A stretch of DNA of 64,000 bases from Pseudomonas mosselii. GTDB taxonomy: Bacteria > Pseudomonadota > Gammaproteobacteria > Pseudomonadales > Pseudomonadaceae. Numbering within the stretch: the stretch's first letter is position 1; the number at the start of each line of letters is the position of its first letter. The position numbers and the translations under genes are program-made. The DNA is taken from positions 5,239,501 to 5,303,500 of the forward strand of contig NZ_CP081966.1 of assembly GCF_019823065.1 (NCBI RefSeq). Reading direction: 5' to 3'. The notes beneath the pieces were generated by a model. That model had not been told where the DNA came from. It did not search any database and saw only the letters and a list, made by a program, of their open reading frames with translations. Positions 44,882 through 56,144 of this stretch are shown one piece after another.

Positions 44882-46198
44882 ATGCGTATCAGCATCTTTG
44901 GTTTGGGTTATGTGGGTGCAGTCTGTGCAGGTTGCCTGTCGGCACGAGGCCATGACGTGATTGGTGTGGACGTTTCCAGCACCAAGATCGACCTGATCAA
45001 CCAGGGCAAGTCGCCCATCGTCGAACCGGGCCTCGAAGAACTGCTGCAACAGGGCATCGCCAACGGCCGCCTGCGCGGCACCACCGACTTCGCCGAAGCC
45101 ATCCGCGCCAGCGACGTGTCGATGATCTGCGTGGGCACGCCGAGCAAGAAGAACGGCGACCTGGGCCTGGAATACATCGAGTCGGTATGCCGCGAGATCG
45201 GCTACGTGCTGCGCGACAAGGCCAGCCGTCACACCGTGGTGGTGCGCAGCACCGTGCTGCCGGGCACCGTGAAGAACGTGGTCATCCCGATTCTGGAAGA
45301 CTGCTCGGGCAAGAAGGCCGGCGTCGACTTCGGCGTCGCGGTCAACCCGGAGTTCCTGCGCGAAAGTACCGCGATCAAGGACTACGACCAGCCGCCGATG
45401 ACCGTCATCGGCGAACTGGACAGCGCCAGCGGCGACGTGCTGCAGGCCCTGTACGAAGAGCTCGACGCACCGATCATCCGCAAGCCGGTCGAAGTGGCCG
45501 AGATGATCAAGTACACCTGCAACGTCTGGCACGCGACCAAGGTCACCTTCGCCAACGAGATCGGCAACATCGCCAAGGCCGTCGGCGTCGATGGCCGCGA
45601 GGTGATGGACGTGGTCTGCCAGGACAAGGCGCTGAACCTGTCGCAGTACTACATGCGCCCAGGCTTCGCCTTCGGCGGTTCGTGCCTGCCGAAGGACGTG
45701 CGCGCCCTCACCTACCGCGCCGCCAGCCTCGACGTGCGCGCCCCGCTGCTCGACTCGCTGATGCGCAGCAACGAATCCCAGGTGCAGAACGCCTTTGACA
45801 TCATCGAGAGCCACGACAAGCGCAAGGTCGCCCTGCTCGGCCTTTCGTTCAAGGCCGGCACCGACGACCTGCGCGAAAGCCCGCTGGTGGAGCTGGCCGA
45901 ACGCCTGATCGGCAAGGGCTACCAGCTCGACATCTACGACCAGAACGTCGAGTACGCCCGTGTCCACGGTGCCAACAAGGACTACATCGAGTCGAAGATC
46001 CCTCACGTTTCCTCCTTGCTCAACGCCAACTTCGAGCAGGTGGTGGACAACGCCGAGATCATCATCCTGGGCAACCGTGACGAGCAGTTCCGTGCCCTGG
46101 CCCAGCAGGCACCGGAAGGCAAGCAGGTGATCGACCTGGTCGGTTTCATGAGCAAGCCGACCTGCGCCACCAGCCGCACCGAAGGTATCTGCTGGTAA
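44882..46198 (+). CDS. algD: GDP-mannose 6-dehydrogenase AlgD
   Basis: Oxidises GDP-mannose to GDP-mannuronic acid, the committed step of alginate synthesis; 438 aa. N-terminal NAD-binding [15 protein letters not shown], substrate-binding middle with [16 protein letters not shown], catalytic Cys in [15 protein letters not shown] (about residue 268), and C-terminal UDP/GDP-sugar domain [20 protein letters not shown] at 44882 with GAGG upstream; 44873 would add three residues. First gene of the operon. Confidence 0.97.
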   Translation: MRISIFGLGYVGAVCAGCLSARGHDVIGVDVSSTKIDLINQGKSPIVEPGLEELLQQGIANGRLRGTTDFAEAIRASDVSMICVGTPSKKNGDLGLEYIESVCREIGYVLRDKASRHTVVVRSTVLPGTVKNVVIPILEDCSGKKAGVDFGVAVNPEFLRESTAIKDYDQPPMTVIGELDSASGDVLQALYEELDAPIIRKPVEVAEMIKYTCNVWHATKVTFANEIGNIAKAVGVDGREVMDVVCQDKALNLSQYYMRPGFAFGGSCLPKDVRALTYRAASLDVRAPLLDSLMRSNESQVQNAFDIIESHDKRKVALLGLSFKAGTDDLRESPLVELAERLIGKGYQLDIYDQNVEYARVHGANKDYIESKIPHVSSLLNANFEQVVDNAEIIILGNRDEQFRALAQQAPEGKQVIDLVGFMSKPTCATSRTEGICW

Positions 46199-46260
46199 AC
46201 CCGGCCGGGCGGCGCGTCCCTCCCCAGCGCGCCGCTCGACCTCCCCCGAATTCTCGACGG

Positions 46261-47751
46261 ATGCCGAACATGCAAAGGTTCCAGACCATGCTGCTGCAAT
46301 GCGCCGGCTGGCTGCTCTACATGAGCCTGCTCATGCTGATCGCCCTGGCCCTGCCCAGCGACATCTTCGACTCGCAGTCGAAGCACTTCATCTTCCTGGT
46401 CGGTGCCGTCGGCATCTGGCGTTACTCCATGGGCGCCACCCATTTCATCCGCGGCATGATCTTCCTGTACATCGTGTACCCCTACCTGCGCCGCAAGGTG
46501 CGCACGCTGGGCCAGGCGGCCGACCCGTCGCACGTGTACCTGATGGTCACCAGCTTTCGTATCGAGGCCCTGACCACCGCCCAGGTGTACAGCTCGGTAA
46601 TCCGCGAGGCCATCGACTGCGGCTTCCCCACCACCGTGGTCTGCTCGCTGGTGGAGAAGTCCGACGAGCTGCTGGTGAAAAGCCTGTGGGCCAAGTACAA
46701 CCCACCGTCCCACGTGACCCTGGACATCGTGCGCATCGCCGGCACCGGCAAGCGTGACGGCCTGGCCTATGGTTTTCGCGCCATCTCGCGGATGCTGCCG
46801 GACGAAAACGCCGTGGTGGCGGTGATCGACGGCGACACTGTGCTGGCCGAGGGCGTGGTGCGCAAGACCGTGCCATGGTTCGGCCTGTACCCCAACGTCG
46901 GTGGCCTGACCACCAACGAGTTCTGCGAAGTGCGCGGCGGCTACATCATGAGCGAGTGGCACAAGCTGCGCTTCGCCCAGCGCCACATCAACATGTGCTC
47001 CATGGCACTGAGCAAGCGCGTGCTGACCATGACCGGGCGCATGTCGATGTTCCGCGCAAGCGTGGTGACCAACCCCGAGTTCATCGCCGACGTCGAGAGC
47101 GACTCGCTGATGCACTGGCGCCTGGGCCGCTTCAAGTTCCTCACCGGCGACGACAAGTCCAGCTGGTTCAGCCTGATGCGCCTGGGCTACGACACCTTCT
47201 ACGTGCCCGATGCCGCGATCAACACGGTCGAGCACCCGCCGGAAAAAAGCTTCATCAAGGCCAGCCGCAAGCTGATGTACCGCTGGTATGGCAACAACCT
47301 GCGGCAGAACTCCCGCGCCCTGGGCCTGGGCCTCAAGCGCCTGGGGCTGTTCACCAGCATCGTGCTGCTCGACCAGCGCGTGTCGATGTGGACCAGCCTG
47401 CTGGGCCTGACCGTGGCGGTGATCGCCAGCTTCAAGTTCGGCCTGCAGTTCCTGCTGGTGTACCTGCTGTGGATCGGCATCACCCGGCTGATCCTCACCG
47501 TCATGCTGCTGTGCTCGGGCCACAACGTCGGCCCGGCCTACCCGCTGATCCTCTATTACAACCAGATCGTCGGCGCGGTGATGAAGATCTACGTGTTCTT
47601 CCGCCTCGACAAGCAGTCCTGGACCCGCCAGCCCACTGCCCTCAAGCGCGACCTCGCAAGTTTTCAACAATGGTTCAACACCTGGTCCTCGCGGACCATG
47701 ACCTTCTCGGCCGCGAGCATCTTCGTCGCCGTGCTGTTCATGGTCGTGTGA
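46261..47751 (+). CDS. alg8: Alginate polymerase glycosyltransferase Alg8
   Basis: Inner-membrane family 2 glycosyltransferase that polymerises mannuronate; about 496 aa. Membrane segments near residues 12-35, 38-70 and four in the C-terminal third ([41 protein letters not shown]). Cytoplasmic catalytic part with [24 protein letters not shown] (DxD-like), [23 protein letters not shown] and [16 protein letters not shown]. Start 46261 or the ATG at 46270 (MQRFQTM). Works with Alg44. Confidence 0.96.
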   Translation: MPNMQRFQTMLLQCAGWLLYMSLLMLIALALPSDIFDSQSKHFIFLVGAVGIWRYSMGATHFIRGMIFLYIVYPYLRRKVRTLGQAADPSHVYLMVTSFRIEALTTAQVYSSVIREAIDCGFPTTVVCSLVEKSDELLVKSLWAKYNPPSHVTLDIVRIAGTGKRDGLAYGFRAISRMLPDENAVVAVIDGDTVLAEGVVRKTVPWFGLYPNVGGLTTNEFCEVRGGYIMSEWHKLRFAQRHINMCSMALSKRVLTMTGRMSMFRASVVTNPEFIADVESDSLMHWRLGRFKFLTGDDKSSWFSLMRLGYDTFYVPDAAINTVEHPPEKSFIKASRKLMYRWYGNNLRQNSRALGLGLKRLGLFTSIVLLDQRVSMWTSLLGLTVAVIASFKFGLQFLLVYLLWIGITRLILTVMLLCSGHNVGPAYPLILYYNQIVGAVMKIYVFFRLDKQSWTRQPTALKRDLASFQQWFNTWSSRTMTFSAASIFVAVLFMVV

Positions 47752-47785
47752 GCCCCCGGATCGGACAACAGGAACGAATATCGCC

Positions 47786-48952
47786 ATGAATACCGCCGTG
47801 AACGTCAATGTCGTGCATGAATCCGAAGCGCAGCGCCAGCACGCCCGGGTGCGCATCCCCGCCAAGCTGCGCTACCTGGATGGCAACCGCGAAGCGCAGG
47901 AGGTGAAGGTTGACGACCTGTCCGCCGGAGGCCTGTCCTTCCACGCGAAGAAACCACTGCCGGAAGGCGAAGTGCTGCGCGGTCGCCTGCAGTTCGTGGT
48001 CGACAACCTCGGCCTGTCGATGGACGTCGAACTGCTGGTGCGTACCAGCAGCCGCGAGACCGGCCGCACCGGTACCGAGTTCCAGAACCTCGAGCCGCGC
48101 GACATCGCCACCCTGCGCCACATCATCACCAGCCACCTGTCCGGCGAGCTGATCAGCGTCGGCGATGTGCTCAGTACCCTGCAGCGCGACAACTTCACCA
48201 AGGCGCGCAAGCAGAAGGACGGTGGCTCCGGTCTTTCCGCCTTCGGCCGCCTGCGTGCGGTCACCGTGACCGCCGGGGTGTTCGTGGTCGGCCTGGTGGC
48301 CTTCGGCTTCGTCGCCAAGTCGCTGTACGGCCTGTATTTCGTCAGCCATGCCGAGGCCGGCGTGGTCGCGGTGCCCACCACCAACGTCACCATGCCCCGC
48401 GACGGCAGTCTGCAAAGCCTGGTGGAGAACGGCGCGACCGTGGCCAAGGGCGCGCCGCTGGCGACCTTCAACACCAGCATGCTCGACCTGCTCAAGGGCC
48501 ATCTGGACGACGCTCAGCTGGAGCCGGCCAAGGTCGAGGAACTGTTCGGCAAGCAGCTCTCCGGCACCCTCACCAGCCCGTGCGACTGCGTGGTCTCGCG
48601 CCAGCTGGTGGATGACGGCCAGTACGCCAGCAAGGGCCAGCCGGTGTTCGCGCTGATCCCGCGCACCAGCGTCCCGACCATCGAGGCGCGCTTCAGCTAT
48701 CGCCAGTTCGACGAAGTGAAGCCGGGTACCCAGGTCAACTTCCAGATCGCCGGCGAGGACGAAGTGCGCACCGGGCGGATCACCGGTAGCTCCAGCCTGG
48801 ACACCGACAACCTGGCCTCCGACATCCGCGTGCAGATCAAGCCCGACGGCAGCCTGCCGGCCGAGCTCGCCGGGCGCCCGGCCGCGGTCAACAGCGACCG
48901 TGGCCCGTCGCTGAACTGGCTGATCGACAAGGCCGTGGCCCGTGGGCTGTAA
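47786..48952 (+). CDS. alg44: c-di-GMP-binding alginate co-polymerase Alg44
   Basis: A 388-aa membrane protein. N-terminal PilZ domain with RQHARVRIPAK (RxxxR at residues about 14-18) and DDLSAGGLSF (DxSxxG), which binds c-di-GMP and activates polymerisation. One membrane segment (LRAVTVTAGVFVVGLVAFGFVAKSLYGLYFV, about 155-185) is followed by a periplasmic MFP-like domain (NVTMPRDGSLQSLVENGATVAKGAPLATFN, CDCVVSRQLVDDGQYASKGQPVFALIP). Intact c-di-GMP motif implies second-messenger control in this strain. Confidence 0.96.
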   Translation: MNTAVNVNVVHESEAQRQHARVRIPAKLRYLDGNREAQEVKVDDLSAGGLSFHAKKPLPEGEVLRGRLQFVVDNLGLSMDVELLVRTSSRETGRTGTEFQNLEPRDIATLRHIITSHLSGELISVGDVLSTLQRDNFTKARKQKDGGSGLSAFGRLRAVTVTAGVFVVGLVAFGFVAKSLYGLYFVSHAEAGVVAVPTTNVTMPRDGSLQSLVENGATVAKGAPLATFNTSMLDLLKGHLDDAQLEPAKVEELFGKQLSGTLTSPCDCVVSRQLVDDGQYASKGQPVFALIPRTSVPTIEARFSYRQFDEVKPGTQVNFQIAGEDEVRTGRITGSSSLDTDNLASDIRVQIKPDGSLPAELAGRPAAVNSDRGPSLNWLIDKAVARGL

Positions 48953-48965
48953 GAGGATCATGCCG

Positions 48966-50408
48966 ATGACCAGCAGACACCCCGGCTCCCACAGTGAGGC
49001 CTTCAGCCTCGGGTTATGCACCCTGGCCCTGGCCATCACCCTGGCTGGCTGCGCCGGCCTGCCCGACCAGCGCCTAGCCAATGAAGCGCTCAAGCGTGGC
49101 GACACCGCCACCGCCGAGCGCAACTACAAGGCTCTGGCCGACCTCGGCTACAGCGACGCCCAGATCGGCCTGGCGGACATCCAGGTCGGTACCCGCGACC
49201 CGGCCAAGCTCAAGCAAGCCGAAGCCACCTACCGCGCCGCAGCCGCCACCTCGCCCCGTGCCCAGGCGCGTCTCGGCCGCCTGCTGGTGGCCAAGCCCGA
49301 CAGCACCCAGGCCGAGCGTGAAGAAGCCGAGTCGCTGCTCAAACTCGCCGCGCAACAGGGCGAAGGCAACACCCTGATCCCCTTGGCGATGCTCTACCTG
49401 CAGTACCCGCAGAGCTTCCCCAAGGTCAACGCCCAGCAGCAGATCGACCAGTGGCGCGCCGCCGGCAACCCCGAGGCGGGCCTGGCCCAGGTCCTGCTGT
49501 ACCGCACCCAGGACACCTACGACCAGCACCTGGGCGATGTGGAGAAGATCTGCAAGGCGGCACTGGCCAGCACCGACATCTGCTATGTCGAACTGGCCAC
49601 CGTCTACCAGAAACGCGCCCAGCCCGACCAGCAGGCTGCCCTGCTCGAACAACTCAAAGCCGCTCATGCCCGTGGCGCCGTGCCGGCCACCCGGGTCGAC
49701 AGCGTCGCCCGGGTACTGGCCGACCGCAGCCTCGGCCAGACCGACGAGAAGACTGCCAAGGACCTGCTCGAGCAGGTCGCACCGGCCAACCCGACATCCT
49801 GGGTAAGCCTGGCGCAACTGCTCTACGACTTCCCCGAGCTGGGCGACACCGACCAGCTGATGGCCTACATCGACAAGGGCCGCGAGGCCGAGCAGCCCCG
49901 CGCCGAACTGCTGCTGGGCCGGCTCTACTACGAAGGCAAGAGCGTGCCCGCCGACGCGCAGAAGGCCCAGGAACACCTGCAGGCCGCCGCCGATGCCGGC
50001 GAGGTGAGCGCCGACTACTACCTTGGCCAGCTCTACCGCCGTGGCTACCTGGGCCAGGTCGAGCCGCAGAAAGCCGTGGACCACCTGCTGGCCGCCGCCC
50101 GCGGTGGCCAGAACAGCGCCGACTACGCCCTGGCCCAGCTGTTCAGCGAAGGCCACGGCATCCGCCCGGCGCCGACCAATGCCTGGGTATTCGCCCAGCT
50201 CTCACAGGTCAACCCGACCCCGCAGTCGACCGAACTGCTGCAACAGCTCGACCAGCAGCTCACGCCCGACCAGCGCAACCAGGCGCAGAACCTGCTGGCG
50301 CAGGAGAAGCAGGCGCGCGGCAGCATGGCCCGGGGCGCCAACAGCACCCTGGCCATCGAAGCGCTGCAGGACGAGAAAGACGACGTAGACGCCGAGGATT
50401 CGCTATGA
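48966..50408 (+). CDS. algK: Alginate export TPR lipoprotein AlgK
   Basis: Outer-membrane lipoprotein scaffold, about 480 aa. Signal peptide with lipobox ITLAGCAG, then Sel1/TPR repeats: [115 protein letters not shown] and [19 protein letters not shown] at 48966 has AGAGGA 8 nt upstream; the frame extends to 48942 inside alg44. Its stop overlaps the algE start. Confidence 0.95.
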   Translation: MTSRHPGSHSEAFSLGLCTLALAITLAGCAGLPDQRLANEALKRGDTATAERNYKALADLGYSDAQIGLADIQVGTRDPAKLKQAEATYRAAAATSPRAQARLGRLLVAKPDSTQAEREEAESLLKLAAQQGEGNTLIPLAMLYLQYPQSFPKVNAQQQIDQWRAAGNPEAGLAQVLLYRTQDTYDQHLGDVEKICKAALASTDICYVELATVYQKRAQPDQQAALLEQLKAAHARGAVPATRVDSVARVLADRSLGQTDEKTAKDLLEQVAPANPTSWVSLAQLLYDFPELGDTDQLMAYIDKGREAEQPRAELLLGRLYYEGKSVPADAQKAQEHLQAAADAGEVSADYYLGQLYRRGYLGQVEPQKAVDHLLAAARGGQNSADYALAQLFSEGHGIRPAPTNAWVFAQLSQVNPTPQSTELLQQLDQQLTPDQRNQAQNLLAQEKQARGSMARGANSTLAIEALQDEKDDVDAEDSL

Positions 50409-51883
50409 CGCTCAACCCCTTCGTGAAAGCCGGCATCGGCCTGGGCTTCGCCCTGCTGTGGTCGATGCCGACCCTGGCGGCCGAAACCGCGCAGAAGAAC
50501 TTCGGTCTCGACGTGAAGATCACCGGCCAGTCCGAGGACGACCGCGACCTGGGCACCCGCTCCGGCGGCGACGTCAACGGCCTGGGCCTGGACCTGCGGC
50601 CCTGGGTGTACGGCGAGCGCGGACACTGGAGCGCCTTCGCCATGGGCCAGGCGGTGGCCGCCACCGACATCATCGAGACCGACACCCTGCGCCAGAACGA
50701 CGACGGCACCACCATCGACAACGGCGACGACAGCCGCAAGCCGGACAAGAGCTACCTGGCCATGCGCGAGTTCTGGATCGGCTACAGCGGCCTGACCCCC
50801 TACCCCGGCGAGCAGCTGCGTTTCGGTCGTCAGCGCCTGCGCAGCGACGACGGCATGTGGCGCGACACCAACATCGAGGCGCTGAACTGGACCTTCGACA
50901 CCACCCTGCTCAAAGCCGACCTGGGCGTGGCCCAGCGCTTCAGCGAATACCGCACCGACCTCACCGAGCTAGCTCCAGAGGACAAGGACCGCACCCACGT
51001 CTACGGCAACGTCGCCACGCAGTGGACACCCGGCCACTGGGTCGGCCTGCGCGCCCACCACACTCATGATGGCGGCAGCCTGAAGAGCCCCGGCGAGACC
51101 GTCGACGCCCTCGACAAGACCCGCACGGGCGATCTGACCTGGCTGGGCCTGGAAGCCAACAGCGACGCCTACAACTGGCGCAACGACCACACCGTCAACT
51201 ACTGGGGCAGCGTCACCTGGCTGACCGGCGACCGCGACACCCTCAGCAGCCAGGCGGTGGGCAACGAACAGGTCGCCACCGGTAAACAGAGCGGCGACGT
51301 CAACGCCTGGGCCACCGACCTCGGCATCCGCTTGCGCCTGGACCCGCAATGGCAGGTCGGCGCGGCCTATGCCCGGGGCAGCGGTGGTGGCGGCAGCGAC
51401 GGTTCGAACAACTTCGAGCAGACCGGCCTGGAGAGCAACCGCTCCAACTTCACCGGCACCCGCTCGCGCGTGCACCGCTTCGGCGAAGCGTTCCGCGGCG
51501 AGCTGGGCAATCTGCAGGCGGCCACCCTGTTCGCCTCCTGGCAGCTGCGCGACGACTACGACGCCAGCTTCATCTACCACAAGTTCTGGCGCGTCGACGG
51601 CAAGCAGAACATCGGCTCCAGCGGCATCAACGCGGTGGTCGACGACGGCGGCATCAGCCGCCCGCTGGTGCAGGGCGAGAAAGACCTGGGCCAGGAGATG
51701 GACGTGGTCGTCACCAAGTACTTCAAGCAAGGCCTGCTGCCGGCCTCGATCAGCCAGTCGATCGACGAACCGTCGGCCTTGGTACGCCTGCGCGCCGGTG
51801 TGTTCAAGCCGGGCGACGCCTATGGCAAAGAGGCCGACTCGTACATGCATCGCGCCTTCGTCGACGTAATCTGGCGCTACTGA
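50405..51883 (+). CDS. algE: Alginate outer-membrane export porin AlgE
   Basis: An 18-stranded outer-membrane beta barrel that secretes alginate; 492 aa. Signal peptide [20 protein letters not shown]; beta strands with arginine-rich pore lining: [77 protein letters not shown]-terminal strand ends ...FVDVIWRY, the aromatic terminus of barrels. ATGA overlap with algK. Confidence 0.96.
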   Translation: MTLNPFVKAGIGLGFALLWSMPTLAAETAQKNFGLDVKITGQSEDDRDLGTRSGGDVNGLGLDLRPWVYGERGHWSAFAMGQAVAATDIIETDTLRQNDDGTTIDNGDDSRKPDKSYLAMREFWIGYSGLTPYPGEQLRFGRQRLRSDDGMWRDTNIEALNWTFDTTLLKADLGVAQRFSEYRTDLTELAPEDKDRTHVYGNVATQWTPGHWVGLRAHHTHDGGSLKSPGETVDALDKTRTGDLTWLGLEANSDAYNWRNDHTVNYWGSVTWLTGDRDTLSSQAVGNEQVATGKQSGDVNAWATDLGIRLRLDPQWQVGAAYARGSGGGGSDGSNNFEQTGLESNRSNFTGTRSRVHRFGEAFRGELGNLQAATLFASWQLRDDYDASFIYHKFWRVDGKQNIGSSGINAVVDDGGISRPLVQGEKDLGQEMDVVVTKYFKQGLLPASISQSIDEPSALVRLRAGVFKPGDAYGKEADSYMHRAFVDVIWRY

Positions 51884-51901
51884 GGCCGGGAGAGGATAGC
51901 C

Positions 51902-53458
51902 ATGAACCTGCACCCGAACCTTCGCCACAGCCTGCTCGCCAGCGCCCTGCTGCTGGCCGGCGGCCTTGCCCAGGCCGCCGAGCCCGAGATGGCCAAGGGG
52001 CTGCAACAGGCCAAGACCTACACCGTGTCCAGCGCGCCAATCGAGCCGCTGAAGATGGCCCCGCCCAAACTGCCTGACCTGTCCGGCTACACCGCCGAGG
52101 CCGTGCAGAAGAAGATCGACCGCCGCCACAAGGGCAAGGTCAGCGTGCGCCGCATGCTCCAGGAGGACACCCTCAAGGAGTTCATCGGCGGCGACAACAA
52201 GGGCGCCGAGTGGGTGCGTCGCCAGCACGGCATTCCCCAGGCGATCTTCGTCGACGACGGGCATGTCGACTTGGCGGAGCTGAGCAAAAAGGTACCCGAC
52301 CAGTACCTGCGCGAGACCGCGCCAGGTGTCTACCTCGCCCGCCTGCCGATCGTGGTCGGGCGCAAGGGCGTGCTGGAGATCGACGGCAAGGTCAAGGAGC
52401 TGCGCCTGTCCGAAGAAGGTGGGTCGTTCATCGTCAACGACGGCAAGCTGTTTGTCAGCGACACCCAGGTGACCGGCTGGCGCGAGCAGGCCAATGGCCC
52501 GGCGACCTTCCGCAAGCCCGATGAATTCCGCCCGTTCCTGCTCAGCTGGGGCGGCACCGAGACCTATATCGTCAACAGCAAGATGGCCAGCTTCGGCTAC
52601 GCCAAGTCCAAGTCGTACGGGGTGAGCATCTCGCAGTACACACCGAACATGGCCAAGCAGATGGGCCGCCCGGAACCCACCGGCTGGATCATCGGCTCCG
52701 AGTTCAGCGACATGTGGTACGGCTTCTACTGCTACGAGACCCAGGACTTCGTGATCAAGGACTCGACCTACCGCGACAACATCGTCTACGGCATCGACCC
52801 CCACGACCGTTCGCACCGCCTGATCATCGCCGGCAACACCGTGTACGGCACCAAGAAGAAGCACGGGATCATCGTTTCGCGCGAGGTCAACGACAGCTGG
52901 ATCATCAACAACAAGAGCTACGACAACAAGCTCTCGGGGGTGGTGATCGACCGCAACAGCGTCAACAACCTGATCGCCTACAACGAGATCTACCGCAACC
53001 ACACCGACGGCATCACCCTGTACGAGAGCGGCGACAACCTGATCTGGGGCAACAAGCTGATCAACAACCGTCGCCACGGCATCCGCGTGCGCAACAGCGT
53101 GAACATCCGCCTGTACGAAAACGTCGCCATGGCCAACGGCCTGGTGGGCGTGTACGGGCACATCAAGGACCTCTCCGACACCGACCGCGACATCGCCCTC
53201 GACCCGTTCGACACCAAGGTGTCGCTGATCGTGGTCGGCGGCGAGCTGGCGGCCAACGGCTCCGGCCCGCTGTCGATCGACTCGCCCCTGTCGGTGGAGC
53301 TGTACAAGGTGTCGATGCTGATGCCGCGCAAGGCCAACGGCATCAGCTTCAACGGCGTGCTCGGCGAGCGCCAGGACGAAATCCTCGACCTGCTGGTGCG
53401 CCAGCAGAAGGCCGTGCTGATCGACCCGGTCGAACGCCAGACCGAAATGATCGACTAA
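51902..53458 (+). CDS. algG: Mannuronan C5-epimerase AlgG
   Basis: Periplasmic enzyme that converts mannuronate to guluronate in the polymer; 518 aa. Signal peptide LLASALLLAGGLAQA/AEP. Right-handed beta helix of CASH/PbH1 repeats (residues about 210-450), with catalytic YGIDPHDRSHRL (DPHDRS) and repeats VNDSWIINNKSYDN, NNLIAYNEIYRNHTDGITLYES, NLIWGNKLINNRRHGIRVRNS. GAGAGGA precedes the ATG at 51902. Confidence 0.97.
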   Translation: MNLHPNLRHSLLASALLLAGGLAQAAEPEMAKGLQQAKTYTVSSAPIEPLKMAPPKLPDLSGYTAEAVQKKIDRRHKGKVSVRRMLQEDTLKEFIGGDNKGAEWVRRQHGIPQAIFVDDGHVDLAELSKKVPDQYLRETAPGVYLARLPIVVGRKGVLEIDGKVKELRLSEEGGSFIVNDGKLFVSDTQVTGWREQANGPATFRKPDEFRPFLLSWGGTETYIVNSKMASFGYAKSKSYGVSISQYTPNMAKQMGRPEPTGWIIGSEFSDMWYGFYCYETQDFVIKDSTYRDNIVYGIDPHDRSHRLIIAGNTVYGTKKKHGIIVSREVNDSWIINNKSYDNKLSGVVIDRNSVNNLIAYNEIYRNHTDGITLYESGDNLIWGNKLINNRRHGIRVRNSVNIRLYENVAMANGLVGVYGHIKDLSDTDRDIALDPFDTKVSLIVVGGELAANGSGPLSIDSPLSVELYKVSMLMPRKANGISFNGVLGERQDEILDLLVRQQKAVLIDPVERQTEMID

Positions 53459-53471
53459 GGAAGCCCAGACC

Positions 53472-54917
53472 ATGACTCCACACCTGATGAAACTGCTGGG
53501 CCTGTCCGCCGCCCTCCTGGCCATCAGCCAGGGCGTGCGCGCCGATGAGGTCAAGGCGCCGACCTTCAGCGCCGAGCCCTGCTGCCAGCTGTGCCCCGAG
53601 GCCCACGACGCCAGCCGCTACACCACGCGCTACCAGCAGAACTTCACCACCCTGGTGCAGGCCCAGGGCGACTGGCTGTTCCGTACCCGCGAAGACCTGC
53701 GCACCGAGTTCGACACCACCCCGGGCGGCTACAAGCGCCTGCAGCAGGTGCACGACGCCTTCAAGAAGCGCGGCGTCGAGCTGGTGGTGGTGTACCAGCC
53801 GACCCGGGGCCTGGTGAACCGCAACATGCTCAACCCCGAGGAGAAGGCCGCCTTCGATTACCAGAAGGCACTGCGCAACTACCAGGCCATGCTCCAGCGC
53901 TTCGCCAAGATGGGCTACAACGTGCCCGACCTGTCGCCGCTGACCAACGAGCAGCTGGCCGCGGCCGACCAGGGCAAGGACTTCTACTTCCGTGGCGACC
54001 AGCACTGGACGCCCTATGGCGCCGAGCGCGCGGCGAAGATCGTCGCCGACACCGTGCACCAGATGCCGGCCTTCGAAGGCATCCCGCGCAAGGAATTCGA
54101 GACCAAGAAGTCCGGCCGCATGGGCAAGACCGGCACCCTGCACAACGTCGCCGGCCAGCTGTGCGGCACCAGCTATGCGGTGCAGTACATGGACCAGTTC
54201 GCCACCGAGCCCAAGGGCGGCGCCAGCGGCGGCGACGACCTGTTCGGCGATTCGGGCAACGCGCAGATCACCCTGGTCGGCACCAGCCACAGCGGCAAGA
54301 ACTACAACTTCTCGGGCTTCCTCGAGCAGTACATCGGTGCCGATGTGCTCAACGTCGCCTTCCCCGGCGGCGGCCTGGAAGGTTCGATGATCCAGTACCT
54401 GGGCAGCGAGGAGTTCCAGAACAACCCGCCGAAGATCCTGATCTGGGAGTTCTCCCCGCTCTACCGTCTCGACCAGGAAACCATCTGGCGGCAGATCCTC
54501 GGCCTGCTCGACGACGGCTGCGACGACCGACCGGCCCAGATGAGCGCCAGCGCCACCCTCAAGCCCGGCAAGAACGAGCTGATGGTCAACGGCAAGAACG
54601 GCGTGATCAAGGACCTGGTCAACCGCAACCACCAGCTCGACATCAAGTTCGAGGACACCTCGGTGAAAGTGCTGCAGGCCACCCTGTGGTACCTCAACGG
54701 CCGCCACGAGGACATCAAGATCGAGAAGCCCGAGACCTCCGACACCGATGGGCGCTTCGTCTTCCAGATGCGCGAGGACGAAGACTGGGCAGGCCAGAAC
54801 CTGCTAGCCCTGGAGGTCCAGGGGCCGGAAAGCGGCACGCAGAAAGTCGAAGCCAAACTCTGCAAACGCAACAACTTCGCCAGCCCCGCGCAGCACACCG
54901 CGCAAGCTGGCCAGTGA
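53472..54917 (+). CDS. algX: Alginate O-acetyltransferase AlgX
   Basis: Periplasmic SGNH-like protein that O-acetylates alginate; 481 aa. Signal peptide [19 protein letters not shown]. Catalytic Asp-His in [16 protein letters not shown] (residues about 173-188) and Ser in [17 protein letters not shown] (about 270). C-terminal carbohydrate-binding domain ([23 protein letters not shown]...). A paired-cysteine start CCQLCPEA is typical. Confidence 0.96.
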   Translation: MTPHLMKLLGLSAALLAISQGVRADEVKAPTFSAEPCCQLCPEAHDASRYTTRYQQNFTTLVQAQGDWLFRTREDLRTEFDTTPGGYKRLQQVHDAFKKRGVELVVVYQPTRGLVNRNMLNPEEKAAFDYQKALRNYQAMLQRFAKMGYNVPDLSPLTNEQLAAADQGKDFYFRGDQHWTPYGAERAAKIVADTVHQMPAFEGIPRKEFETKKSGRMGKTGTLHNVAGQLCGTSYAVQYMDQFATEPKGGASGGDDLFGDSGNAQITLVGTSHSGKNYNFSGFLEQYIGADVLNVAFPGGGLEGSMIQYLGSEEFQNNPPKILIWEFSPLYRLDQETIWRQILGLLDDGCDDRPAQMSASATLKPGKNELMVNGKNGVIKDLVNRNHQLDIKFEDTSVKVLQATLWYLNGRHEDIKIEKPETSDTDGRFVFQMREDEDWAGQNLLALEVQGPESGTQKVEAKLCKRNNFASPAQHTAQAGQ

Positions 54918-54924
54918 GGCGACC

Positions 54925-56025
54925 ATGACCACCATCAGCAGCAAGACCGCTCCCGCCCTGCTCGCCCTCGCCCTGTTCGGCGGCGCGGCGCAGGCCGCGC
55001 TGGTACCGCCCCAGGGTTACTACGAGGGCATCGAAAAACTCAAGACAGGCGACGGCAATTTCCGCTGCGAAGCCGCGCCCAAGCCCTATACCGGCGCGCT
55101 GCAGTTTCGCAGCAAGTACGAAGGTTCGGACAAGGCCCGGGCGACGCTCAATGTCGCCTCGGAAAAAGCCTTCCGCAAATCCACCGAGGACATCACCACC
55201 CTCGAGAAAGGCGTCAGCAAGATGGTAGGCCAGTACATGCGCGACGGCCGCCCGGCACAACTGGACTGCGCCTTGACCTGGCTCGACACCTGGGCACGCG
55301 CCGATGCGCTGATGTCCACCGATTACAACCATACCGGCAAGTCCATGCGCAAATGGGCCCTGGGCAGCATGAGCGGCTCGTGGCTGCGCCTGAAGTTCTC
55401 CAACTCGCAGCCACTGGCGGCGCACCGCGCCGAAGCCGAGCAGATCGAGAAATGGTTCGTGCGCCTGGCGCGCCAGACCGTGCGCGACTGGAGCGACCTG
55501 CCGCTGGACAAGATCAACAACCACAGTTACTGGGCGGCCTGGTCGGTGATGGCCACCGCCGTCGCCACCGGCCAGCAGGATCTGTTCGACTGGGCGGTGA
55601 AGGAATACAAGGTCGGTGTCAACCAGATCGACGAGCAGGGCTTCTTGCCCAACGAGGTCAAGCGCAAGCAACGCGCCCTGGCCTACCACAACTACGCCCT
55701 GCCGCCGCTGGCGATGATCGCCAGCTTCGCCCAGGCCAACGGCGTGGACCTGCGCAAGGAAAACAATTTCGCCCTGCAACGGCTTGGCGAAGGCGTGCTG
55801 GCCGGTGCCCGCGACCCTGTTCATTTCAACACCCGCGCCGGCGTGAAGCAGGACCTGAAGGACCTGAAGATCGACAGCAAGTACGCCTGGCTCGAGCCGT
55901 GGTGCGCGCTGTACCAGTGCGTCGGCGACACCCTCGAGCGCAAGCATGACATGCAGCCGTTCAACAGTTTCAGGCTGGGGGGCGATGTGACGCGGGTCTA
56001 TGACCCGGGCGCAGAAAAGAAGTAA
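54925..56025 (+). CDS. algL: Periplasmic alginate lyase AlgL
   Basis: PL5 family lyase that clears stray alginate from the periplasm; 366 aa. Signal peptide [17 protein letters not shown]. Catalytic motif NNHSYWAAW (residues about 199-207), with [16 protein letters not shown] and [17 protein letters not shown] as further family marks. ATG at 54925, 7 bp after algX. Confidence 0.96.
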   Translation: MTTISSKTAPALLALALFGGAAQAALVPPQGYYEGIEKLKTGDGNFRCEAAPKPYTGALQFRSKYEGSDKARATLNVASEKAFRKSTEDITTLEKGVSKMVGQYMRDGRPAQLDCALTWLDTWARADALMSTDYNHTGKSMRKWALGSMSGSWLRLKFSNSQPLAAHRAEAEQIEKWFVRLARQTVRDWSDLPLDKINNHSYWAAWSVMATAVATGQQDLFDWAVKEYKVGVNQIDEQGFLPNEVKRKQRALAYHNYALPPLAMIASFAQANGVDLRKENNFALQRLGEGVLAGARDPVHFNTRAGVKQDLKDLKIDSKYAWLEPWCALYQCVGDTLERKHDMQPFNSFRLGGDVTRVYDPGAEKK

Positions 56026-56031
56026 GGCCAG

Positions 56032-56115
56032 GGGCCGCTTTGCGGCCCATCAATGGTTTAGGCAACAAAGGTTTCCCCTGCATTGTCGCGGGGGGTTTGG
56101 GGGGCGCTGTGCCCC
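56032..56115 (+). other. Two hairpins in the algL-algI gap
   Basis: GGGCCGC-TTT-GCGGCCC (56032-56048) and GGGGC-GCTGT-GCCCC (56101-56115) fill the 119-bp space between algL and algI, the widest gap inside the operon. Neither has a T-run. They may reduce read-through or stabilise the upstream mRNA. Confidence 0.45.
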
Positions 56116-56144
56116 AGGTGCTGTGCATAACTAGGAGAACCGGG

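Noticed and set aside
50969..53554. 861-codon open frame opposite algE and algG
   Set aside because: Spans two real genes on the other strand, which a genuine gene would not, and has shadow composition.
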